Source: Carboxylicivirga sp. M1479 (lineage in GTDB: Bacteria > Bacteroidota > Bacteroidia > Bacteroidales > Marinilabiliaceae). Taken from it: a DNA stretch of 64,000 nt. The notes below the pieces were generated by a model. That model was not told the origin of the DNA and ran no database searches. It saw only the letters and a program-made list of their open reading frames with translations. Numbering within the stretch: the stretch's first letter is position 1; each line of letters opens with the position of its first letter. Positions 9,032 to 18,368 of this stretch are shown piece after piece. The position numbers and the translations under genes were made by a program. The stretch is from positions 1 through 64,000 of the forward strand of contig NZ_VKDE01000004.1 in assembly GCF_007097485.1 (NCBI RefSeq). Reading direction: 5' to 3'.

Positions 9032-9445
9032 TTAAAGCTCGGCCCAAATGCGAGCCAGTGAAAAACCGGGAGCATCAATTTTTAGGTCTAAAAAATAGCC
9101 GAAAGGAGTTTGGTTGACCGTAAAGTTGGCGTTTTGAAGTCGTGTTTGCGCTTCGTCAAACAGTTGTTTTGTAAAACTTACCGATGCCTTAGAATCAGAT
9201 AAGTGAGCAAAAGAGTGCAGTACAATATTTGTGTTGTTATTTTTGCGGGATGCCCATTTTAAATGGTTCACCAATTTTTTCTCACGACTTCTTACATCTT
9301 TCTCTTCATCACTTTTTTCAACCTGAATAAAAACAAGCAGGCAATCTGAAAAAGATTTAGCTTCACCAGGGGGAGGTGCATCGTCCAGATTTTTTTCAGA
9401 GGGAGAGTATGAGAAGTTGTTGGTGTAGAATATGAGTACTTTCAT
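9032..9445 (-). CDS. Free-standing archaeal-type threonyl-tRNA synthetase editing domain
   Basis: A 137-residue protein matching the N-terminal editing domain of archaeal threonyl-tRNA synthetases (tRNA-Thr_ED, a DTD-like fold). It begins MKVLIFYTNNFSY, has HSFAHLSDSKAS at 77-88 where archaeal proteins have a YPYAHLSSxLAS-type motif, and TPFGYFLDLKI at 113-123 where archaea have APFGWYK. In archaea the domain hydrolyses Ser-tRNA(Thr) or D-aminoacyl-tRNA. Here no synthetase is attached, so it would act in trans. The position of the Lys that follows FGWY in archaea appears to be Leu119, so activity is uncertain. It lies 142 bases downstream of a histidine kinase gene. Confidence 0.75.
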   Translation of the reverse strand: MKVLIFYTNNFSYSPSEKNLDDAPPPGEAKSFSDCLLVFIQVEKSDEEKDVRSREKKLVNHLKWASRKNNNTNIVLHSFAHLSDSKASVSFTKQLFDEAQTRLQNANFTVNQTPFGYFLDLKIDAPGFSLARIWAEL

Positions 9446-9476
9446 CTGTTTAAATTTTGTTTTTTGCCACTACTTG

Positions 9477-9492
9477 TCCCGATTTATCGGGA
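9477..9492. repeat. Small perfect hairpin (TCCCGA/TCGGGA)
   Basis: TCCCGA-TTTA-TCGGGA lies between the histidine kinase stop (9588) and the editing-domain start (9445). It could end the kinase transcript, or be one copy of a short dispersed palindrome; this is a single copy in the window. Confidence 0.4.
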
Positions 9493-9587
9493 TGAAACTA
9501 GCTAGCAATATTGCACCTGTCTAAGAATAATTAGTAGCTGATTTCATAACACATAAAAGTACGTAGTTTTTTATTAAAGGATAATAA

Positions 9588-11015
9588 TTAATTGGCTAGC
9601 TCAAGCTTAAAACTCAGGGTTGTTCCTTTATATACTTCGCTTTCTACTTCCAAACTAAAACCGTGCTTTTCAATATATTCTTTGCAAAGGATTAGGCCCA
9701 ATCCATGACCCGATTCTCCCATAATTCCTTTTGTTGACTGTAGCTTGTCCAATTTAAATAAATGAGTCTTAACCTCAGGGGCCATACCAACACCATTGTC
9801 ACTTACTTTGATTTTTACCACATTGGAGGCCTTATCCAACTCGCTGCTTACGGATATCTCGCCATAATTAGGAGTGTATTTTAAAGCGTTGGATAGGAGG
9901 TTTCTCAGCGTAGAAGTAATCATGTTTTTATCAGCCATTACAAAGCAATGATCGCCGGCTATCTGTGATGAAATAGCGATGTTTTTCATGTCCAACATGG
10001 GTTTAACCAGTTCTACTTGCTCTTCAATTAGTTTATTGAGTGCATGCTTTTCTGGTTTAAAAGTCGTTCGGTTTGTTTGTAAGGACGACCATTGTAGTAA
10101 TGTTTCGAGTAAACCATAGTAATTACGACTCTGTTTATGTACAAGCTTAATGAGTTCTTTGTTATCGTCGTTGTTCCGGATATCAAATTCACTAATTAAC
10201 AAATCATTTAAACCCATAATTCCCTGGAAAGGACTACGTAAATCATGTGCAATAATGGAGAAAAAGCGATCTTTGGTTTGGTTAAGTTGCTGAAGCAGGT
10301 GGGTTTGATGTTTTATTAAATTCTCTTTTTCTTTTCGTTCAGTAATATCTCGTATAATATCCAGTGAACCTGAGGGAATCAAATTGTTCGAAAAACTGGT
10401 AGAGTTAACCTGTATCCAAATAACACTTTGGTCTTTACATATTACTCTCCCCTCAAATTTACGATAATAACCATCGGTGCCCAATTTTTTAAAAAACTCG
10501 GTAGAATTAGAAGTATCATCAGGATGGATTAGTTGATGTACGTTCATGCCAATTAGTTCTTTCAAAGGGTATTTGAACATTGTAGCAATAGATATATTCG
10601 CATCTATAATATTTTTGTTATCATCCAGTAAGCAAATTCCATCTATCGAGTTATCAAATAGCGTTTTATACCTGTAATGCTGTTCGTGGTATTGAATATT
10701 GTGTTTTCTTATGGCATTAATGCTCACATTGAGCAAAACCGAAAAAAGAAAAAGAATATAAATGTCACTCGAGAAGTGCTTTGTGTCAACAAGTCCAAAC
10801 GTAATTTGTGGTATGTAAAGCAAACTGAGCAGAAGTAAACTTACCAGGATATTCTTCTTCCACGTAATCCAAATCAAAGGTAATAGCGATAATAGGTTGA
10901 TGAGGAAATGGAACTGTTTTGGTGCGATACATAAACTGCAAGCACTTAAAATGTATATGAGATATACAAATGCCAAGTTACTGCTGACTATTGATTTGAT
11001 ATATGATTGTTTCAT
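9588..11015 (-). CDS. Membrane PAS-domain sensor histidine kinase
   Basis: A 475-residue sensor kinase. About four hydrophobic segments fill residues 13-100, a PAS domain with PAC tail spans about 115-230 (ending IRDITERKE), and the kinase core follows. The H box is FFSIIAHDLRSPFQG with phospho-acceptor His257, the N box is RNLLSNALKYTP (371-382), G1 is DNGVGM (406-411) and G2 is GHGLGL (436-441). All catalytic boxes are intact. No response regulator is adjacent, so it is an orphan kinase whose partner is encoded elsewhere. No signal can be named; the PAS domain could sense a ligand or redox state. Confidence 0.92.
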   Translation of the reverse strand: MKQSYIKSIVSSNLAFVYLIYILSACSLCIAPKQFHFLINLLSLLPLIWITWKKNILVSLLLLSLLYIPQITFGLVDTKHFSSDIYILFLFSVLLNVSINAIRKHNIQYHEQHYRYKTLFDNSIDGICLLDDNKNIIDANISIATMFKYPLKELIGMNVHQLIHPDDTSNSTEFFKKLGTDGYYRKFEGRVICKDQSVIWIQVNSTSFSNNLIPSGSLDIIRDITERKEKENLIKHQTHLLQQLNQTKDRFFSIIAHDLRSPFQGIMGLNDLLISEFDIRNNDDNKELIKLVHKQSRNYYGLLETLLQWSSLQTNRTTFKPEKHALNKLIEEQVELVKPMLDMKNIAISSQIAGDHCFVMADKNMITSTLRNLLSNALKYTPNYGEISVSSELDKASNVVKIKVSDNGVGMAPEVKTHLFKLDKLQSTKGIMGESGHGLGLILCKEYIEKHGFSLEVESEVYKGTTLSFKLELAN

Positions 11016-11184
11016 TAAAGTATTTCAGATGTGTAATAAAAGTATACATACCTAACCCTATAAGGTTACATTTTGAGTGTGCATTTTTTGGTGTAAATTC
11101 ATAATTTTAATTTTTGCTTCTTTAGGCATTGATACTTAAGGATTTTACTCCGATATTGATTGGTAAAACAACAAGTTAAGAGTG

Positions 11185-12468
11185 ATGATAAAAAAACTGA
11201 CGACCAAACAACTACAAGAACTACTTTATATTGAAAATGTGCGTTTAATTGATACGCGTCCTGTTGATGCCTATAACGGCTGGCCGATGAAGAATGAATC
11301 CGCTGGTGGACATATTCCTAACGCTAAATCATTGCCACACAAATGGACTCATTATATGGATTGGATTGAAGTTGTTCGGCATAAAGATATTGCGCCTCAT
11401 CATTCCCTTGTAATTTATGGTTACGATGAGAAAGAGGTAGCGGAAGTCGCCGAGTTGTTTGTAAAAGGTGAATACGAAGATGTTTATGTGTATCATGAAT
11501 TTATTGATGAATGGATAGAGGGAGGTTTGCCACTTGAAACCTTAAAGAGGTTCGATCGTTTGGTTTATCCGCAGTGGTTAAATTCTATTATCAATGATGG
11601 TTCATCTGAGGGAACTACAATAGAACGCGTGGTTGTTGTTCATGCTCATTATCGCAACAGGGATGCTTATCTAAGTGGGCATATTCCTGGCGCAATTGAT
11701 ATGGATACGCTTGCGCTTGAATCGCCTGAGACCTGGAATAGACGTAGTCCTGAGGAATTAAAATTAGCATTTGAACATCATGGCATTACAGCCAATTCAA
11801 CCGTTGTGTTGTATGGTAAGTACATGCACCCTGATAACGATAGCGATTTCCCAGGTAGTGCTGCCGGCCATTTAGGAGCCATACGTTGTGCTGCCATAAT
11901 GTTGTACGCTGGCGTAAAAGATGTACGTGTTTTAAACGGTGGCTTTCAGAGCTGGAAAGATGCTGGCTTGCCTATTTCTACCAATGATGTGGCAAAACAG
12001 GCTGTATTGGACTTTGGTGTTGAAATACCCCAGTATCCTGAGCTATTTGTTGATACGGATGAAGCAAAAGAGATGCTGGCTTCTGACAATGCAGATTTGG
12101 TTTCTGTGCGCTCGTGGCCTGAATTTATTGGGGAAGTAAGTGGCTACAACTATATAGAGAAAACCGGGCGAATACCTGGAGCTATTTTTGGTAACTGCGG
12201 TACAGATGCCTATCACATGGAGAATTACAGAAATGTCGATCACACAGTTAGGGAAGCTCAGGAAGTGGAAGCGATTTGGCAAGAAGTAAATATTATACCC
12301 GACAAACATTTGGCTTTTTATTGTGGTACAGGTTGGCGTGGTAGTGAAGCTTTTTTTAATGCCTGGTTAATGGGATGGCCTCGTGTATCGGTTTACGATG
12401 GAGGCTGGTTTGAGTGGAGTAACAATCCTAACAATCCTTACGAGGTGGGCGCCCCTAAATTGGTGTAA
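11185..12468 (+). CDS. Triple-rhodanese-domain sulfurtransferase
   Basis: A cytoplasmic protein of 427 residues from the ATG at 11185; an in-frame GTG lies directly before it at 11182. Three rhodanese-like domains follow each other (about 1-120, 130-265, 285-425), each with an entry motif of the SGHIPGA or AGGHIPNA kind. Only the third keeps the active-site cysteine, in FYCGTGWRGSEAF (Cys380). The first has YGYDEKEV and the second YGKYMHPDND where the Cys loop should be, so they are probably structural or substrate-binding. The enzyme should move sulfane sulfur from thiosulfate or a persulfide. It has no signal peptide and is followed 117 bases later by an efflux operon of unrelated function. 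Confidence 0.85.
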   Translation: MIKKLTTKQLQELLYIENVRLIDTRPVDAYNGWPMKNESAGGHIPNAKSLPHKWTHYMDWIEVVRHKDIAPHHSLVIYGYDEKEVAEVAELFVKGEYEDVYVYHEFIDEWIEGGLPLETLKRFDRLVYPQWLNSIINDGSSEGTTIERVVVVHAHYRNRDAYLSGHIPGAIDMDTLALESPETWNRRSPEELKLAFEHHGITANSTVVLYGKYMHPDNDSDFPGSAAGHLGAIRCAAIMLYAGVKDVRVLNGGFQSWKDAGLPISTNDVAKQAVLDFGVEIPQYPELFVDTDEAKEMLASDNADLVSVRSWPEFIGEVSGYNYIEKTGRIPGAIFGNCGTDAYHMENYRNVDHTVREAQEVEAIWQEVNIIPDKHLAFYCGTGWRGSEAFFNAWLMGWPRVSVYDGGWFEWSNNPNNPYEVGAPKLV

Positions 12469-12544
12469 TTATTTCAGGTATAAAAACTTTTTTTTGTTTG
12501 ATTAGCGACAATTTTTAAACGTGTTGTTATTTGTATTATCTAAA

Positions 12545-12562
12545 ACAGTATTTTTAGACTGT
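12545..12562. promoter_or_regulatory. Imperfect palindrome upstream of the RND operon
   Basis: ACAGT (12545-12549) and ACTGT (12558-12562) flank an AT-rich centre 23 bases before the efflux adaptor ATG. Position suggests an operator, but no local TetR- or MarR-type repressor gene exists to support it. Confidence 0.25.
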
Positions 12563-12585
12563 ATTAGCTGATAACCTAAACAACT

Positions 12586-13710
12586 ATGACTTATAGAAAA
12601 CTGTGGCTGTTCTGCCTACTTGCAATTGGAATAACTGCATGCAAAAAAGAAGATAAACCTGTTTATCCTTCGGTTGTTGTAACGCCTGTTCAAAAAGATA
12701 ATGTTAAACTGTATGGAGAGTATGTAGGGCGCATTAGAGCTTATCGATATGTAGAAGTGCGTGCTCGAGTTGAAGGCTATCTTCAAAAAATGATGTTTGA
12801 TGAAGGTAAGCGAGTGGAGCAGGGCGAAGTATTATTTTTGATTGATCAGGCGCAATACAGGGCTCGACTAGATAAGGCTCAAGCTCAGTTGAAGAGAGAT
12901 GTTGCCTCACTAAATAAGGCTCAGCGTGATGTAGAACGACTGCAGCCGCTATATGAGCAAAATGCAGCCAGCCAATTGGATTTAGACAATGCTGTAGCGG
13001 CTTTTGAAAGTGCTGAGGCCAATGTGGCCATGAGTAAAGCTGATTTGGCACAATATCAGTTAGAGTTGGATTTTACAACTGTACGATCGCCGTTACATGG
13101 TAATATTAGTGAGCGTTATGTGGATATTGGTGCCCTGGTTGGTCCTGGTAATAGTTCTTTACTGGCAACTGTTGTACAAAGCGATACGGTACTGGTTGAT
13201 TTTAAAATGACAGCCTTAGATTACTTGCGCAGCAAAGAACGAAATGTTGAAATTGGAAAAACTGATAGTACACGCTCGTGGCAGCCAACGGTCAAAGTAA
13301 CATTGGCTGATAATACTGAGTATCCGCTTGAGGGAATTGTTGATTTTGCCGATCCACAGGTCGACCCTAAAACAGGTACTTTTGGTGTGAGGGCCGAGCT
13401 GGCCAATCCTAACCAGGTGCTTCTGCCAGGTCAGTTTACCAAGGTCAAATTCTTATTGGATGTAATTGAAGATGCCATTGTTGTTCCGCGTAAGTCCCTC
13501 ATCATTGAAAAAGGCGGTAGCTTTATTTATGTGATGCGTCAGGATAGTGTTGCCGAGAAACGCTTTGTAGAAACAGGCGCTGAAATTGATAATTCAATTG
13601 TTGTTGAGCGTGGTTTGGGATCAACAGAACAGATAATAATCGAAGGCCAGCAAAAGTTGAATCCTGGTATTAAAGTGAAAGCTGTTCCAGCATCAGTATT
13701 AACGGATTAA
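12586..13710 (+). CDS. RND efflux periplasmic adaptor lipoprotein (AcrA/MexA-like)
   Basis: A 374-residue membrane-fusion protein of the HlyD/AcrA type that links an inner-membrane RND pump to an outer-membrane channel. It has a lipobox (ITAC, Cys19), a lipoyl-like first half (YVEVRARVEGYLQKMMFDEGKRVEQGEVLFLID), a long alpha-hairpin of about 75 residues rich in Ala, Gln and Glu, the second lipoyl half (FTTVRSPLHGNISERYVDIGALVGPG) and a beta-barrel domain. It is the first gene of a three-gene operon, with the pump starting 10 bases after its stop. The substrate range is not predictable, but multidrug or bile/detergent-type export is usual for the HAE1 subclass. Confidence 0.93.
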   Translation: MTYRKLWLFCLLAIGITACKKEDKPVYPSVVVTPVQKDNVKLYGEYVGRIRAYRYVEVRARVEGYLQKMMFDEGKRVEQGEVLFLIDQAQYRARLDKAQAQLKRDVASLNKAQRDVERLQPLYEQNAASQLDLDNAVAAFESAEANVAMSKADLAQYQLELDFTTVRSPLHGNISERYVDIGALVGPGNSSLLATVVQSDTVLVDFKMTALDYLRSKERNVEIGKTDSTRSWQPTVKVTLADNTEYPLEGIVDFADPQVDPKTGTFGVRAELANPNQVLLPGQFTKVKFLLDVIEDAIVVPRKSLIIEKGGSFIYVMRQDSVAEKRFVETGAEIDNSIVVERGLGSTEQIIIEGQQKLNPGIKVKAVPASVLTD

Positions 13711-13720
13711 ATTTGAAATA

Positions 13721-16700
13721 ATGAAACCAGGATTTTTTATTGAAAGACCGGTCTTTTCGTCCGTTATATCCATTTTTATTGTTCTTTTAGGTGTTATTGG
13801 TTTATTGTTTTTACCAATTGACCAATACCCGAAAATATCGCCCCCTGTTGTAAAAATAAGTGGCTCTTATCCCGGAGCCAGTGCCGTTACTGTTTCTGAA
13901 GCGGTGTCAACGCCAATTGAGCAGGAATTAAACGGAACACCGGGCATGATCTACATGGAATCAAGTAGTTCCAATTCAGGCAGTATATCGGTCAACGTTA
14001 CTTTTGATGTGGGTACTGACCCTGATTTAGCAGCTGTGGAGATTCAAAACCGTGTTAAGCTGGCCGAATCACGTTTGCCTGCCGAGGTGGTGCAAAATGG
14101 ACTAGCCGTTGAAAAGCAATCATCTAGCCAATTAATGACCTTGTGTCTAGTATCCGAAGATCCCAAGTTCGATGAGATCTACCTAAGTAACTTCGCAACA
14201 ATCAATGTGCTTGATGTGCTGCGCCGGATACCTGGGGTTGGACGCGTTTCTAACAGAGGAAGTCGATATTACGGTATGCGAATTTGGGTGATGCCCGATC
14301 GCCTGGCCAGCTTTGGCTTAACGGTTAAAGATTTGCAGGATGCTTTAAAAGATCAAAACCGCGAGTCGGCAGCTGGAGAGTTAGGCTTACAACCGATGAA
14401 TGCCATCGATGTAACCATGCCCATTTCCACAAAAGGGCGTTTGGAAACGGCAGCTGAGTTTGAGCAGATTGTTGTGAGAGCCAATACCGATGGAACAATT
14501 ATCCGCATGCGCGATGTGGCACGAGTATCCTTGGAGGCATCGTCCTATACACAGGAAAGTGGTATTAATAATGGAAACGCTGCGATGTTGGCCATTTATT
14601 TGCTACCTGGGGCTAATGCTGTTGAGGTGGCTGAAAATGTACGTGCCGCCATAAGTGATATCAGCCGTAACTTCCCCGAAGGATTAGACTATCTGATTCC
14701 TTTTGATATGACTGATTACATCAAGGAGTCGATTAAAGAGGTATATGTAACCCTATTTCAAGCATTGCTCTTGGTTGTGATTGTGGTTTTTCTTTCGCTC
14801 CAAAATTGGAGAGCTACAGTTATACCAGTAATTGCAGTGCCAATTTCATTAATTGGAACCTTTGGTTTTATGATGGCCATGGGTTTTTCATTAAACATGT
14901 TAACCCTCTTAGGGCTTATTTTGGCCATTGGAATTGTGGTGGATGATGCCATTGTGGTTGTTGAAAACGTGGAGCGCATAATGGAAGAGGACAAGGTTGG
15001 TGCCCGTGAAGCAACCCACAAAGCAATGAAAGATTTATCAGGTGCATTGATTGCTACATCTCTGGTGTTGGCTGCTGTATTTGTGCCCGTAAGTTTTCTG
15101 TCGGGTATTACAGGTGAATTATATCGTCAGTTTTCCGTTACCATTGTTGTTTCTGTATTAATATCAACCATTGTGGCCCTTACTTTGAGTCCAGCTATGT
15201 GTGCCATTATACTTAGACCAGGGGGCTCTAAGCAAAATGTAATTTTCAGAACTATAAACAAATGGTTAGATATTAGTAATAGCAAGTATCAGCATATTCT
15301 TGGTAAGGCGGTTGGTAACCCCAAACGTATGTTAGCAGGGTTTGGAATGGCATTGGTGTTTATCTTTATTCTGGCACGCGTTATTCCTACTTCATTTATA
15401 CCCGAAGAAGATCAAGGTTTTTTTACGGTTGAGATTGAACTGAATGAAGGAGCTACACTGGAAAGAACCCGCATTATAACAAGTTTGGTGGTTGATTATT
15501 TTCAAGAGCAAGAAGCCGTTGAATATGTGCAGAGTATTGCAGGTAGAAGCCCTCGTGTTGGCACTAATCAGTCCAGAGCAGAACTAACAATTACCCTTAA
15601 ACCCTGGGGTATGCGCGAGGATGATGAACTAAGCTTGCAAAGTGTGATAGATAAAGCAAGAGAAGATTTAAGCAATATCCCAGAGGCACGTTTTTTCTTT
15701 AACAAGCCACCAGTTATACCAGGTTTGGGTACATCAGGCGGTTTTGAGCTACAGTTGCAAGCCAAGTCGGGTGCTAGTTGGGAAAATTTAGTGGATGCAA
15801 CCGATTCCTTATTGCTTTATGCTTCACAACGCAAAGAACTGAGCAATGTGTCATCAGCTTTGCAAGCCGATATTCCACAATTATATTTCGATGTAAACCG
15901 CGATAGGGTGAAATTGTTAGGTATTCCTTTAGCTGATGTATTTTCTACCATGAAAGCCTTTTTAGGGTCGGTGTATGTGAACGATTTCAATATGTTTAAC
16001 CGTATTTATAAGGTTTACATCCAGGCCGAAGCACCATACCGAGCCAATAAAAACACTTTGGGTCTTTTCTTTGTGAAGGGTGCCGACGACGCCATGGTGC
16101 CTTTAACTGCTTTAGGTAATTCGAGCTATACAACGGGGCCAGGAAATATCAATCGTTTTAATATGTTTTCATCGGCTATTATACGCGGTACACCAGCCAG
16201 TGGATACAGTTCGGGTGAGGCCATGGAAATATTGGAGCAGATAGTAGATGAACGTTTGCCTGATAATATAGGTTTAGACTGGAGCGGACTATCGTACCAG
16301 GAGAAAAAAGCAGGTGGACAAACAGGTATGATTATGGCCCTGGTTTTCTTATTCGTGTTTTTATTTTTAGCGGCTCAATATGAAAGCTGGTTAGTTCCGG
16401 TAGCTGTTTTGTTATCATTGCCAATTGCTGCTTTGGGCGCTTTTGCTGGTATTTGGGTAACAGGGCTTGAAAACGATGTGTACTTTCAAATTGGCTTGGT
16501 CACGCTTATTGGTTTGGCAGCCAAAAATGCGATACTAATAGTTGAATTTGCTAAAGTTGAGGTTGACAAAGGTATGGATGTGGTGCAGGCTGCATTATTG
16601 GCGGGTAAGCTACGTTTTAGACCAATTGTAATGACTTCATTGGCCTTTGTATTGGGTATGTTACCAATGGTATTAGCTACAGGCCCTGGTTCAGCAGGTC

Positions 16701-16831
16701 GTCACTCAATTGGGACGGGAGTATTTTTCGGTATGTTGGTAGCCATAACGGTTGGAATTGTGTTGGTTCCATTCTTTTTTGTGGTGACGTATAAATTAAA
16801 AGCTAGGTTTAACAAGAGCGAAAATAAATAG
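13721..16831 (+). CDS. RND multidrug efflux permease (HAE1 family, AcrB-like)
   Basis: A 1,036-residue inner-membrane proton-driven pump, full length for the HAE1 family. It starts FIERPVFSSVISIFIVLLGV, typical of transmembrane helix 1. The proton-relay aspartates are in VVDDAIVVVENVERIM, near residues 407-410 as in AcrB. The second periplasmic loop and the C-terminal membrane half (LIGLAAKNAILIVEFAK) are intact, with no frameshift. It lies 10 bases after the adaptor and 4 bases before the outer-membrane factor, so the complete tripartite system is made from one transcript. Confidence 0.96.
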   Translation: MKPGFFIERPVFSSVISIFIVLLGVIGLLFLPIDQYPKISPPVVKISGSYPGASAVTVSEAVSTPIEQELNGTPGMIYMESSSSNSGSISVNVTFDVGTDPDLAAVEIQNRVKLAESRLPAEVVQNGLAVEKQSSSQLMTLCLVSEDPKFDEIYLSNFATINVLDVLRRIPGVGRVSNRGSRYYGMRIWVMPDRLASFGLTVKDLQDALKDQNRESAAGELGLQPMNAIDVTMPISTKGRLETAAEFEQIVVRANTDGTIIRMRDVARVSLEASSYTQESGINNGNAAMLAIYLLPGANAVEVAENVRAAISDISRNFPEGLDYLIPFDMTDYIKESIKEVYVTLFQALLLVVIVVFLSLQNWRATVIPVIAVPISLIGTFGFMMAMGFSLNMLTLLGLILAIGIVVDDAIVVVENVERIMEEDKVGAREATHKAMKDLSGALIATSLVLAAVFVPVSFLSGITGELYRQFSVTIVVSVLISTIVALTLSPAMCAIILRPGGSKQNVIFRTINKWLDISNSKYQHILGKAVGNPKRMLAGFGMALVFIFILARVIPTSFIPEEDQGFFTVEIELNEGATLERTRIITSLVVDYFQEQEAVEYVQSIAGRSPRVGTNQSRAELTITLKPWGMREDDELSLQSVIDKAREDLSNIPEARFFFNKPPVIPGLGTSGGFELQLQAKSGASWENLVDATDSLLLYASQRKELSNVSSALQADIPQLYFDVNRDRVKLLGIPLADVFSTMKAFLGSVYVNDFNMFNRIYKVYIQAEAPYRANKNTLGLFFVKGADDAMVPLTALGNSSYTTGPGNINRFNMFSSAIIRGTPASGYSSGEAMEILEQIVDERLPDNIGLDWSGLSYQEKKAGGQTGMIMALVFLFVFLFLAAQYESWLVPVAVLLSLPIAALGAFAGIWVTGLENDVYFQIGLVTLIGLAAKNAILIVEFAKVEVDKGMDVVQAALLAGKLRFRPIVMTSLAFVLGMLPMVLATGPGSAGRHSIGTGVFFGMLVAITVGIVLVPFFFVVTYKLKARFNKSENK

Positions 16832-16835
16832 GGCG

Positions 16836-18233
16836 ATGTATAAATTAATTAAGAATAAACTCTTCATATATACTGCGGTTATTACGCTTTTGGTAATTGG
16901 TAATTCATCGTGTAAAATTGGTAAGAAGTACACCAGGCCAGAGTTAGGTCTTCCTGATAAATTGGAAGAGATGAGTATTGACTCGACTACCATTGATGAC
17001 ATTGCCTGGTGGGATATCTATACCGATACAACACTTCAGAACCTTATTACAGTAGCATTAGAGAATAATAAAGATGTGCTGATTGCCAGTGCACGGCTAA
17101 AACAATACATGGCGGCCAAACGCATAGCAACAGCCGACTTATACCCACATATTGGAGCCGATTTTCATGCCGAAAAGGAAATGGAAAACTTTGGTGGCAA
17201 CAATGAGGAGATATCTCCCGAGTTGGAATTGAAAGGCTCGTTGAGTTGGGAGCTCGATTTATGGGGCAATATCCGCTGGGGCAAAGACGCCGCCATTGCC
17301 GAATATCTGGCAACAAAGGAGGGACAGCGAGCTTTGCAGATGAGTATAGTAGCTGAGGTTGCAGAAACTTACTTTATCCTTATCGCGCAATACGATGAAT
17401 TGGATATTATTCAGCAAACACTTTATGCCCGGAAAGAGGGTGTTCGCTTGGCTGATTTACGATTTAGAGGTGGTTTAACATCCGAAACATCGGTTCAGCA
17501 GGCAGAGGTTGAGTTGGCCAAAACAATGACCTTTGTGCCTGTGCTGGAGCGTAAAATTCGCTTATCGCAAAATAGATTAGCCTTGTTATTGGGAACCTAT
17601 GAAAATAAATTAAACAACTGGACTGAGCTGGATTTGCAAGAGATGCCAGACAGTTTGCCCGCAGGTTTACCTGCTCGTTTATTAGAACGTCGACCAGATA
17701 TTCGCCAGGCTGAACAGGAGTTGATTGCTGCCAATGCACAAGTTGGAGTGGCCACCACCAATCGCTTTCCACGTTTGGCCTTAACTACTAGTTTTGGTCG
17801 GGAAAACGACGATTTGGGTGAATTGTTAAAGTCGCCTTATTGGTTTATTGCTGGCGATATCTTGGCACCAATTTTCCAGGGAGGAAAACTAAAAGCTCGA
17901 CAAAAAGTTTCAGAAGCCTTATTAGAACAGCAAATATACTCGTATCAACGCACTGTTTTAGTCGCTTTTCAGGAAACCAACGCGGCCATAATGACTGTTC
18001 GCAAAGCTAAAGAAGTATATGTGGCACAATCTAACTTAGAAGTTGCATCGCGCACTTACCAAAAACTTGCCCTATTGCAATACCTCAATGGCGTTATTAA
18101 CTATCTAGATTTATTGGATGCACAACGTAGCCTCTTAGATGCAGAAATTAGCCTTAACAATGCGAGGCGTGATGAACTAATTTCGATGGTGTACCTTTAC
18201 AAAGCTTTAGGAGGAGGATGGGAGAGTAGGTAA
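16836..18233 (+). CDS. RND efflux outer-membrane factor lipoprotein (NodT/OprM family)
   Basis: A 465-residue TolC-like channel lipoprotein. The lipobox NSSC gives Cys26, followed by KIGKKYTRPELGLP, the usual start of NodT/OprM proteins. Two repeats of the outer-membrane-factor domain follow, with long coiled helices and the characteristic LGNRPDIRQAEQEL-like segment, here LLERRPDIRQAEQELIAAN. The C-terminal repeat ends in a helical hairpin carrying NYLDLLDAQRSLLDAE. It is the third gene of the efflux operon, separated from the pump by 4 bases, and completes an export path across both membranes. Confidence 0.94.
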   Translation: MYKLIKNKLFIYTAVITLLVIGNSSCKIGKKYTRPELGLPDKLEEMSIDSTTIDDIAWWDIYTDTTLQNLITVALENNKDVLIASARLKQYMAAKRIATADLYPHIGADFHAEKEMENFGGNNEEISPELELKGSLSWELDLWGNIRWGKDAAIAEYLATKEGQRALQMSIVAEVAETYFILIAQYDELDIIQQTLYARKEGVRLADLRFRGGLTSETSVQQAEVELAKTMTFVPVLERKIRLSQNRLALLLGTYENKLNNWTELDLQEMPDSLPAGLPARLLERRPDIRQAEQELIAANAQVGVATTNRFPRLALTTSFGRENDDLGELLKSPYWFIAGDILAPIFQGGKLKARQKVSEALLEQQIYSYQRTVLVAFQETNAAIMTVRKAKEVYVAQSNLEVASRTYQKLALLQYLNGVINYLDLLDAQRSLLDAEISLNNARRDELISMVYLYKALGGGWESR

Positions 18234-18368
18234 GGACCAGAATTAGAAAGAGGATTGATAATGTTATTTAAATTATAATCGGTATTTTCGCTATGCATTG
18301 GATTTGGCAACCGACTACCTAAACATAATTCAAATTGCATTGTTTGAAATTATAAAATCGTATTTTTA

